A stretch of 10,484 nt of DNA. It comes from Kiritimatiellales bacterium (GTDB lineage: Bacteria; Verrucomicrobiota; Kiritimatiellia; Kiritimatiellales; Pontiellaceae). The position numbers and the translations under genes are program-made. Below are positions 5,799-10,484 of this stretch, piece after piece. Numbering within the stretch: the first letter of the stretch is position 1; the number at the start of each line of letters is the position of its first letter. The stretch is from the NCBI GenBank assembly GCA_030625905.1, contig DAOUQA010000074.1:1-10484 (forward strand). The letters are read 5' to 3'. The notes beneath the pieces were generated by a model. The model worked only from the letters and a program-made list of their open reading frames with translations. It ran no database searches and was not told the DNA's origin.

Positions 5799-6992
5799 AT
5801 GAATATTCTGTTCATATCATATGCGGAGGTTTCGCTGCGCAAAGGGGAGGGGGGGGTGCGTGCCGCAGGCATGTTGCACGCACTGGCCGATGCCGGCCAC
5901 CGCGTCGATCTCGTGGTGCCATATACCGATCTGCCCGACCACCCGCATATCCGTGTTTTGATCGACAGTGGAGACCGGCCGGTTCGCCGGGCCAAGCTGC
6001 GCATGGCGGGTCGACGTGCCATGTGGCGGGGTTCCTACGATGCGATCCATGCTTCCGATGAAGCTGTGTTTTTCGCAATGCGCCTGTGCCGCTGGAAGAA
6101 AATCCCGCTCGTATATGCCGCTACCCGCTGTTTCAGCGGCAAGGCTGCTTCCAGGAGATCCGGTCCCGGGCGGTTTTTCCCGAAGCACCTCAATCGGCTG
6201 GAGGCCAGGGTGCTGGAACGGGCCGACGTCGTCTTTTCCTCCTGCTCCGCCCTGACGGCCGACCTGTGCGGCGTGGATCGGGATGCACGGATCATGCAGC
6301 TGGAGGATATCCCCGCCCAGCCGCTCTATGTGCGGCGGGATGCCGATAAATCCATTTTGTCCAGCGAGGAGCCTGCCCTGCGCTCATCGAAGCGGCCTGC
6401 CCTGAGCCCGTCGAAGCGGCCTGCCCTGAGCCCGTCGAAGCGGCCGGGGCCGGTAGTGGTTTGCAGTGTGCTGCCCGGCCATACGGTGAGGGTTCGCCAG
6501 CTACTCATGGCGGCGCGCAAAGTGATCGACGTTGTTCCGGGTGCCGTCTTCTTCTTCAAAGGCGCTCCGCAAAGGCTGGCGGAAAAAATGGCGGCCAATC
6601 TTGATATCACCGATCATTGCATCTTTCTTTCGCCCGACGAACCGGAACCTTTCTTTTCCGCGCTGGGACTCGCCGATGCCGTCCTGATGGTTCCGCACGG
6701 GGAAAGCCGCTACATCCATCCACAGGTCTACACCTTGCTCCAGGCCGGCGTACCGCTGGTGACGCTCCAGGATGCGGCCTACGACGAGGTGCTCACCGAA
6801 AAAACCGCCGTGCGCGTGCTGCCCAATTCAGACTCCATCGCCGAAGGTTTGCTCCGCGTCATTCGGGAACCCCTCTTTTCGTTGGCCATTGCCCTCGAAG
6901 GGCAGCAACTTGTCGCCACCCGCCACACCTATTCCAGCTTCAAGCACAAGGTTCGCATGACCTACCACGACCTGGTACCGCGCAACCCTTAA
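5799..6992 (+). CDS. GT4-like glycosyltransferase with an in-frame repeat insert
   Basis: This 397-residue protein has a GT-B (family 4-like) appearance. The N-terminal Rossmann half starts MNILFISYAEVSLRKGEGG and AAGMLHALADAGHRVDLVVP. The second domain begins at about residue 217 (GPVVVCSVLPG) and includes FFFKGAP (251-257), the LADAVLMVPHGESRYIHPQVYTLLQAGVPLV region (291-321) and a C-terminal helix YSSFKHKVRMTYHDL. The Glu usually found in the nucleotide-sugar binding loop of GT4 enzymes (EAMAxGxPV) is not obvious in VYTLLQAGVPLV, so activity is uncertain. Residues 191-214 consist of three 8-residue units (PALRSSKR, PALSPSKR, PALSPSKR) encoded by a dispersed 24-bp DNA repeat, placed at the linker between the domains. 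The ATG at 5799 fits the MNILFIS motif; a GTG two codons earlier is possible. It lies 18 bp after the TPR gene. Confidence 0.8.
   Translation: MNILFISYAEVSLRKGEGGVRAAGMLHALADAGHRVDLVVPYTDLPDHPHIRVLIDSGDRPVRRAKLRMAGRRAMWRGSYDAIHASDEAVFFAMRLCRWKKIPLVYAATRCFSGKAASRRSGPGRFFPKHLNRLEARVLERADVVFSSCSALTADLCGVDRDARIMQLEDIPAQPLYVRRDADKSILSSEEPALRSSKRPALSPSKRPALSPSKRPGPVVVCSVLPGHTVRVRQLLMAARKVIDVVPGAVFFFKGAPQRLAEKMAANLDITDHCIFLSPDEPEPFFSALGLADAVLMVPHGESRYIHPQVYTLLQAGVPLVTLQDAAYDEVLTEKTAVRVLPNSDSIAEGLLRVIREPLFSLAIALEGQQLVATRHTYSSFKHKVRMTYHDLVPRNP
6371..6442. repeat. Three tandem 24-bp units inside the glycosyltransferase gene
   Basis: Units at 6371-6394, 6395-6418 and 6419-6442 share GCCTGCCCTGAGCCCGTCGA-like sequence; units 2 and 3 are identical and unit 1 differs at a few bases. 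Each unit is exactly 8 codons, so copy number can change without frameshift. The CCTGAGCC-GTCGAAG core resembles a dispersed repeat known from many environmental genomes (recalled, not searched). Confidence 0.9.
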
Positions 6993-7042
6993 AATTCCGT
7001 AAACCCCAATCCCTAAGTTCTTTACACAGCCTTTTTTTGACT

Positions 7043-7078
7043 GGATAACAGGATTCGATCCGGTTCATCCTGTTATCC
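7043..7078. repeat. Palindromic element with 12-bp perfect arms
   Basis: GGATAACAGGAT (7043-7054) and ATCCTGTTATCC (7067-7078) pair perfectly around a 12-nt loop, about 50 bp after the glycosyltransferase stop. It is preceded, not followed, by a T-run on the plus strand (7032-7038), and is followed by A's on the minus strand. It is therefore not a standard terminator in either direction and fits a dispersed palindromic repeat better. Confidence 0.8.
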
Positions 7079-7104
7079 CGTCCCGCGAGCAAAAGCGACC
7101 GATA

Positions 7105-7122
7105 ATATGCAACGCATATAAT
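7105..7122 (+). promoter_or_regulatory. Candidate -10 region with palindrome upstream of comEC
   Basis: A perfect TATAAT (7117-7122) partly overlaps an inverted repeat ATATGC-AAC-GCATAT (7105-7119). No good -35 lies 16-18 bp upstream. It is about 108 bp before the comEC start, and the rest of this gap is AT-rich with no visible gene. Confidence 0.3.
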
Positions 7123-7229
7123 GGCCATAGCCAGTCGAGAAAGAAGAGCAAAACATAATAAAGCACAATAAACCTTTTGTGTAATTTGTGTGTTTTATGG
7201 TTCACTCAAGGCATCTCGAGTCCTGAACC

Positions 7230-9095
7230 ATGCATCCCGAATCCCGCAATCCGCATCTGGAAAAATCCATTCCACTGCGCCGGCCGTTGGTTGGTGTCGC
7301 ATGGGCGGTTGTGTCCGGGATGGTGATTGCCGCTACCGGGCTCTTTTCCTTCGGGGGCCTGTTTTTCGCCGCCCTCTTTTGTATTCTGCTCGCCGGGCTT
7401 CTTTTCCGGACGAAGGCCTCCGGCCTATGGGTGTTTTGCTGCGTGGCTCTGGTTTCCGCCTGCCGCTTCGTGGTCGTCGCCTCGCCCTTTTCCGGAGCGG
7501 AGATCAACCGGCTACAACCACAACTGCCTTTGGAAAATGTTCAGCTGGTTGGGCGTGTTTCCGAGCCGCCGGAATACCATCCCTATCGCTCCGGCGACTG
7601 CGGGGTCTGGGTGATTCCGTTGGAATGCGAGGGTTTGCAATGCGGCGGATCCGTTTTGGAGTGCGCGGGCTCGACAGCGCTTTTAAAAGCGACATCACGC
7701 GAAGCGAGTCTGGGCATGCGCAGGACAACCCGCCACACTCCAAGGGTTCCCCCATCAACCAGCAACTTATCAACCATCAACCAACCCTGCGGGGTGTGGC
7801 AGAAATACCATGGCCGCATCCAGGTGCGCATTACGGGAGCCCTGCCTGGGGAAACCTTCCAACAGGGCGAGCGCATCCGTTTTTCCGGCACGCTGCGCAA
7901 GCGCAAATTTCCCGGCGGCGATCCCATCGAACTGGTGGTTTCGGTATCCAAGGCAGCGAAGCCGCAACTGATTTTCACCACAGAGGCACGGAGTACTATA
8001 ATAATCTCTGCGTCTCTGTGTCCTCTAGCGCAGCGGGTGGTAAAAAAGAATTGCTGCGCAAACATCATAGAACCGCTAGTGAAAGAGTCTAGCGGCTGGG
8101 AGATCCTCTCCGGGCCGCCGCGCTTTTCGCCCGTCATTCTGGGGCAGCGGTTGCGCGAGGCCGCCGCGCAAACCCTGTCGAACGGCATGGAAAGGCATGC
8201 CGATCAACTCGCGGTATACAAGGCGCTCCTGCTGGGCTACCGTAAAGCCATTCCGCCCGAAATCCACTTGCGGTTCAAGCGCACCGGAACCCTGCATATC
8301 TTCGCCATTTCCGGCCTGCACGTCGGTATTGCCGGCCTGCTGATCACGGTCGTGCTCAAAAGCATCGGTATTTCGCGCGACCGCTGGGGGCTGTTGCTGC
8401 TGCCGCTGCTGCTGGGCTATGTGATGGCCACCGGCATGAAGTCCAGCGCGTTGCGCGCGCTCGCCATGGCGGCGGTCTATTTCCTCTCGCCGCTCTTCCG
8501 CCGCCAGCCCGACGTCCCCGTCTCCATCGCCTTCGCCGCCATCCTTCTGCTGTTTTCCCGGCCCCTGGAAATCCGCTCCGCCGGCTTTATCTTTTCCTTC
8601 ACCGTTGTCAGCTTCATCGTCATGGTTTTCGCGCGGGTTCCGAAAGGGTTTATTTTCAGCGGGGGAGGGTGGATGCGCACGATCCGGGCCTACGTGGCCT
8701 CGCTCGGAATCACCTCGGGGGCGGCCTTTATTGCGTCGGTTCCCGTGACGGCCCTCTTTTTCGGATCGTTTGCGCCCGTTTCGCTGTTTGCCAACCTGAT
8801 CGTTGTGCCGCTCACCTTTTGCATTGTGCTCTCCGGCTGGCTCTCCATCCTCGTTCCGGCCGCATCCGGAATCTTCAACCACGCGGCCCTGGTGTTCATC
8901 AATGGACTGCTTGGAACCACCAACGTGCTTGCCGGGCTACCCGGCGCGCACCTGCGCGTGCCGCCCCCGCCGCTGACCGCCCTGCTCTTTTGGTATTGCG
9001 GATGGATCCATCTCCTCGTGCACGCCCGCACCCCCCGCCAGCGAACCGCCGCCCTCGTCCTGGTTTTCCTCGCCATCGCCCTGGCACTCCTTTGA
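7230..9095 (+). CDS. comEC: ComEC-type DNA-uptake channel protein without metallo-beta-lactamase domain
   Basis: ComEC forms the inner-membrane channel that brings single-stranded DNA into the cytoplasm during natural transformation. This 621-residue protein has N-terminal TM helices (about 17-58, 64-85) and a soluble OB-like region (about 100-300). The Competence domain contains the hallmark FKRTGTLHIFAISGLHVG (349-366), followed by several TM helices to the C-terminus. It ends after the last helices. The C-terminal metallo-beta-lactamase nuclease domain of classical ComEC/Rec2 (about 750-850 residues) is absent. Two stretches look foreign: residues about 137-190 and 249-275 are encoded by repeat DNA and do not resemble ComEC. 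The core would be near 540 residues without them. No SD is visible before the ATG at 7230, and the next in-frame ATG is residue 31. Whether the protein still works with these inserts is open. Confidence 0.85.
   Translation: MHPESRNPHLEKSIPLRRPLVGVAWAVVSGMVIAATGLFSFGGLFFAALFCILLAGLLFRTKASGLWVFCCVALVSACRFVVVASPFSGAEINRLQPQLPLENVQLVGRVSEPPEYHPYRSGDCGVWVIPLECEGLQCGGSVLECAGSTALLKATSREASLGMRRTTRHTPRVPPSTSNLSTINQPCGVWQKYHGRIQVRITGALPGETFQQGERIRFSGTLRKRKFPGGDPIELVVSVSKAAKPQLIFTTEARSTIIISASLCPLAQRVVKKNCCANIIEPLVKESSGWEILSGPPRFSPVILGQRLREAAAQTLSNGMERHADQLAVYKALLLGYRKAIPPEIHLRFKRTGTLHIFAISGLHVGIAGLLITVVLKSIGISRDRWGLLLLPLLLGYVMATGMKSSALRALAMAAVYFLSPLFRRQPDVPVSIAFAAILLLFSRPLEIRSAGFIFSFTVVSFIVMVFARVPKGFIFSGGGWMRTIRAYVASLGITSGAAFIASVPVTALFFGSFAPVSLFANLIVVPLTFCIVLSGWLSILVPAASGIFNHAALVFINGLLGTTNVLAGLPGAHLRVPPPPLTALLFWYCGWIHLLVHARTPRQRTAALVLVFLAIALALL
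7656..7800. repeat. Repeat-derived insert block 1 inside comEC
   Basis: This block has two adjoining pieces. The first (7656-7743) has inverted ends: TTGGAGTGCGCGGG, with the right end (7729-7743) its near complement, and a perfect palindrome CGCTTTTAAAAGCG (7678-7691) inside. The second (7732-7800) is bounded by GCCACAC (7732-7738) and GTGTGGC (7794-7800) with inner arms GGGTT/AACCC. It contains 7751-7781, the reverse complement of fold-back copy B 4351-4381 with one mismatch. The reading frame stays open throughout and encodes a Ser/Thr/Arg-rich, non-ComEC-like peptide. Confidence 0.8.
7972..8045. repeat. Repeat-derived insert block 2 inside comEC
   Basis: Inner arms CACAGAGGCACGGAG (7979-7993) and CTCTGCGTCTCTGTG (8006-8020) pair with 3 mismatches. 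Outer sequences TTTTCACCAC and GTGGTAAAA also pair with one bulge. The CACAGAG-type arm is a dispersed intergenic repeat class in environmental genomes (recalled). Here it is read in frame as residues about 249-275 of ComEC. Confidence 0.8.
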
Positions 9096-9119
9096 GCGGG
9101 GGGCGGCGTGCGTAGCGCT

Positions 9120-9142
9120 CCAGTTGTTGAGTGAGGGTTGCT
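9120..9142. repeat. CCAGTTG repeat after comEC, copy 1
   Basis: The 23-nt segment matches 9888-9910 at 20 of 23 positions. Both copies begin 25 nt after a stop codon (comEC here, the toxin gene there). The CCAGTT(G)-TGG core also resembles the start of the internal part of fold-back copies A and B. Confidence 0.6.
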
Positions 9143-9198
9143 AAGGAAGATCGGCCTCCCCTCCGGCCTGCATGGCCACATGCGGTGTACGCGCAATC

Positions 9199-9261
9199 AT
9201 GCGACAGGAATGGACGCGCGCAAGCGAAGTGTCGCATAATTTCCGAAGGAAATAGTGAGCG
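9199..9261. repeat. Structured repeat between comEC and the TA pair
   Basis: This block contains the stem ATGCGACA/TGTCGCAT (9199-9206, 9230-9237) and a second stem ATTTCC/GGAAAT (9239-9253). Positions 9222-9261 align to the ahcY leader 1188-1227 at 28 of 40 sites with compensatory stem changes. Apart from these repeats I see no gene in 9096-9345. Confidence 0.65.
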
Positions 9262-9289
9262 GGCAAACAGGCCCAAGCCTTTTCCCCGT

Positions 9290-9318
9290 TTGCAATTCGA
9301 CCGCTTGCATGTTACGTT
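9290..9318 (+). promoter_or_regulatory. Weak candidate promoter of the toxin-antitoxin pair
   Basis: TTGCAA (9290-9295) and TACGTT (9313-9318) are spaced by 17 bp and end 27 bp before the antitoxin ATG. The -10 match is poor. Confidence 0.25.
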
Positions 9319-9345
9319 GCCCGCGAAATCACCAAGGAATATCAT

Positions 9346-9570
9346 ATGACCGCAGTTGCAGAGAAAGTAATGGAGAACGCACTGGATCTGTCCCCGATGG
9401 ATCGGGCCGAGTTGATCGAGCGTCTGTTTTTCAGCTTTGATGGCGCTACGGAACATCCAGCGGACAAGGCTTGGGCTTCGGAAGTCGAATCTCGCATAGA
9501 TGCCTACAATGCGGGGAAGATCGAGGCATTCCCCGCCGAAGAGGTTTTTAAGCGGATTTCAGAACGATGA
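9346..9570 (+). CDS. Antitoxin, Unstab_antitox / addiction module component family
   Basis: This 74-residue helical, acidic protein matches the putative addiction-module component family (TIGR02574 / PF09720 type). Features are an N-terminal AL-LSPMDRAELIERLFFSFD segment (residues about 12-32) and a typical W43 in AWASEVESRIDAYNAGKIEAFPAEEVFKRI. It would neutralise the toxin encoded next to it and probably repress the operon, though it lacks an obvious DNA-binding fold. The ATG at 9346 has AAGGAA at 9334-9339, 6 nt upstream. Its stop overlaps the toxin start by 4 bp (ATGA), the usual translational coupling of TA pairs. Confidence 0.9.
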   Translation: MTAVAEKVMENALDLSPMDRAELIERLFFSFDGATEHPADKAWASEVESRIDAYNAGKIEAFPAEEVFKRISER

Positions 9571-9863
9571 AACTAATCGTTCTTTCCTGCGCCGAGCAGG
9601 AACTTATCGAGGCCGTGGACTACTACAACGGGCAATGCCCGGGGCTTGGGTATGAATTTGCCGCCGAAATCCAGCGAGGATTCGGACGGATTCAGAAGCA
9701 TCCCTCGGCTTGGTCTGTCTTTTCCTCCCGTTCCCGCCGTTGCCTTACCGATCGTTTTCCCTATGGAATCCTCTACGAGGTTCGTGGCGATTGCATCCTG
9801 GTCAGCGGCATTATGCACCTGAGACAAGATCCCGCGCCTTGGCAAGACCGAGCCGAAGGTTAA
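9567..9863 (+). CDS. Type II toxin, ParE/RelE superfamily
   Basis: This 98-residue protein has the small alpha/beta fold sequence pattern of RelE/ParE toxins. It contains an N-terminal strand MKLIVLS, a helical hairpin with AEQELIEAVDYYNGQCPGLG and EFAAEIQRGFGRIQKHP, and the C-terminal beta sheet RRCLTDRFPYGILYEVRGD and ILVSGIMHLRQDPAPW. The RRxLxxRFPYxIxY motif is characteristic of the ParE-like group usually paired with Unstab_antitox antitoxins. Target (ribosome-bound mRNA or DNA gyrase) cannot be told from the sequence. It overlaps the antitoxin gene by 4 bp and looks intact. Confidence 0.9.
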   Translation: MKLIVLSCAEQELIEAVDYYNGQCPGLGYEFAAEIQRGFGRIQKHPSAWSVFSSRSRRCLTDRFPYGILYEVRGDCILVSGIMHLRQDPAPWQDRAEG

Positions 9864-9887
9864 GAGAGAGAGGCGCACCCGGGCGCG

Positions 9888-9910
9888 CCAGTTGCTGAGT
9901 GATGGTTGTT
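9888..9910. repeat. CCAGTTG repeat after the toxin gene, copy 2
   Basis: This 23-nt segment matches 9120-9142 at 20 of 23 positions and begins 25 nt after the toxin stop. It coincides with the point where the DUF5615-like remnant on the other strand ends. Confidence 0.55.
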
Positions 9911-10004
9911 ATGTTGCTGGGGATGGACGATGTCGACCGCCGTGAACTTCAGCCAATGGTTGCCACGGATCCCGGCGCAGGCATTCATCGAGAAGGATTC
10001 TCAT
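9909..10004 (-). pseudogene. Truncated remnant of a DUF5615 (PIN-like) toxin
   Basis: A minus-strand ATG at 10004 lies 1 nt after the DUF433 stop and starts MRILLDECLRR, the typical N-terminus of DUF5615/VapC45-like PIN-domain toxins, including the first catalytic Asp (D6). After about 10 residues similarity is lost and the frame stops at codon 32. The family is usually 110-120 residues. Other frames downstream do not restore the family by eye, so most of the gene is missing, perhaps replaced by the CCAGTTG repeat. The identification rests on a short motif plus the classic DUF433-DUF5615 gene order. Confidence 0.6.
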
Positions 10005-10005
10005 T

Positions 10006-10242
10006 CTATCCAGTGGCCAGTAGCCGCTCCTTCGTCATTTCGAGGAAAGCCAGAACCTGCTCCCGGGCAACGGAAGGGAAATCATACAGGAAGAGGTCGA
10101 TTGAATCTCCCGCCTCCAGGGAGTCAATCAAGTTGTGAATCGGAACACGGGTTCCCCGAAAAACGGGAATTCCACCGAGAATATCCGGACGGATCTCAAC
10201 AACATTATGCGTTTCCTTGGCGGTGTGGTGTCTGCAATACAC
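10006..10242 (-). CDS. DUF433 antitoxin (VapB45-like), start region probably frameshifted
   Basis: The conserved DUF433 core is clear: EIRPDILGGIPVFRGTRVPIH, NLIDSLEAGDSIDLFLYDFPSV and AREQVLAFLEMTKERL. It is a small helix-turn-helix-like fold found as antitoxin partner of DUF5615 PIN toxins. In this frame the only starts are a GTG at 10242 (used here) or a TTG at 10287, both without SD. An ATG at 10205 has a good AAGGAA 7 nt upstream but is one reading frame off. The native start was probably that ATG, with a 1-nt deletion (or +2) just after it. The gene may therefore be poorly expressed or dead. Its toxin gene downstream is truncated. Confidence 0.72.
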   Translation of the reverse strand: MYCRHHTAKETHNVVEIRPDILGGIPVFRGTRVPIHNLIDSLEAGDSIDLFLYDFPSVAREQVLAFLEMTKERLLATG

Positions 10243-10288
10243 CTGAATGTCAACGTATTTTGCTTGCCTCGCGCATCGTTTCCCCAAT

Positions 10289-10360
10289 CCGCTGGTAGTT
10301 CAGCAGTTCGACCACCACCATGTTCTCGAACAAGGGGCCGCGCATCCGGTCGGGGAAAAT
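10289..10360 (-). pseudogene. Fragment resembling a DUF4143 AAA-type ATPase gene
   Basis: Read on the minus strand, this segment encodes IFPDRMRGPLFENMVVVELL and a few further residues. The RGPLFEN-VV-ELL motif is characteristic of the DUF4143 domain in the C-terminal half of a family of predicted AAA ATPases. No start, P-loop or C-terminal part is present; the frame ends at 10250 and the upstream side runs into the hicB-like gene on the other strand. It is best explained as a deletion remnant. Confidence 0.55.
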
Positions 10361-10384
10361 GCGGTCTGGATATGGAGAAATGAG

Positions 10385-10484
10385 ATGAAGCCGAAATATG
10401 AGATAATACTATATTGGAGCGACGAGGATCATGCCTATTTGGCCGAGGTTCCCGAGCTTCCCGGTTGCATGGCTGACGGGGATA
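10385..10484 (+). CDS. hicB: HicB-family antitoxin, 5' part only
   Basis: The visible 33 residues, MKPKYEIILYWSDEDHAYLA followed by EVPELPGCMADGD, match the N-terminal partial-RNase-H-like fold of HicB antitoxins (pattern Y-I-W-EED-A-VPELPGC). GGAG at 10374-10377 lies 7 nt before the ATG. No hicA-like gene precedes it: the ORF ending 1 nt upstream shows no HicA features. The toxin gene could follow beyond the window, or this may be one of the many solitary HicB-like proteins. The gene runs off the right edge. Confidence 0.85.
   Translation, partial: MKPKYEIILYWSDEDHAYLAEVPELPGCMADGD

Noticed and set aside
6371..6442. CRISPR-like array
   Set aside because: The three units are contiguous without spacers and lie inside a coding gene.
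7043..7078. Rho-independent terminator after the glycosyltransferase
   Set aside because: The stem is not followed by a T-run on either strand.
7190..8092. 300-codon plus-strand ORF overlapping the start of comEC in another frame
   Set aside because: No recognisable domain; the ComEC frame continues with the conserved Competence domain. The two insert blocks do not switch frame into this ORF.
8076..8882. 268-codon minus-strand ORF opposite comEC
   Set aside because: Highly charged low-complexity translation typical of the antisense of membrane helices; the plus strand carries the ComEC motif.
9131..9349. Short plus-strand ORF between comEC and the antitoxin
   Set aside because: It runs through a structured repeat, has no SD and no family features.
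9899..10138. Plus-strand ORFs opposite the DUF433/DUF5615 pair
   Set aside because: They are antisense to recognisable family motifs and have no similarity of their own.
10135..10383. ORF immediately before hicB as a hicA toxin
   Set aside because: It lacks the GxHxxY-type HicA motif and dsRBD-like pattern, and overlaps the antisense DUF433 and DUF4143 similarities.

Overview
This is a bacterial window, GC-rich in its genes, with short intergenic regions that are unusually full of palindromes. No rRNA, tRNA or CRISPR array was seen. The origin cannot be fixed from sequence alone. The dispersed fold-back repeats and the gene mix resemble environmental Gram-negative lineages such as PVC-type (Kiritimatiellota-like) or delta-proteobacterial genomes, but that is inference.

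Left part (1-3900), metabolism and regulation. A 48-bp perfect palindrome precedes a gene for an ArsR-type HTH fused to a SAM-dependent methyltransferase domain. This gene has its own promoter and an operator-like palindrome. It is followed by ahcY (S-adenosylhomocysteine hydrolase). The pair is the arrangement expected of a SahR-like regulator of the SAM/SAH cycle. Next, convergent to ahcY, is a 2[4Fe-4S] ferredoxin gene. It is divergent from a Fur/PerR-family zinc regulator, and the two share a 145-bp promoter region. A small one-TM, Cys-containing protein of unknown function follows on the minus strand.

Middle part (4094-9095), envelope genes and repeats. Two related ~160-bp fold-back elements lie in tandem before a membrane-anchored TPR protein. 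That gene is closely followed by a GT4-like glycosyltransferase and then by a comEC gene that lacks the C-terminal metallo-beta-lactamase domain. Dispersed repeat families also sit inside the open reading frames: three in-frame 24-bp units in the glycosyltransferase gene, and two insert-like blocks in comEC. One comEC block contains a 31-nt segment matching the intergenic fold-back element at 30 of 31 positions. This is the most unusual feature of the window. It resembles, in concept, the protein-coding palindromic elements known from Rickettsia.

Right part (9096-10484), a small toxin-antitoxin cluster. An intact-looking Unstab_antitox / ParE-RelE-type pair overlaps by 4 bp. On the opposite strand there is a DUF433 antitoxin gene whose start looks displaced by a frameshift, followed by a 31-codon remnant of its presumed DUF5615 toxin. 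A fragment resembling a DUF4143 ATPase comes next, then the start of a hicB-like gene that runs off the window. The region reads as an accessory patch with gene decay.
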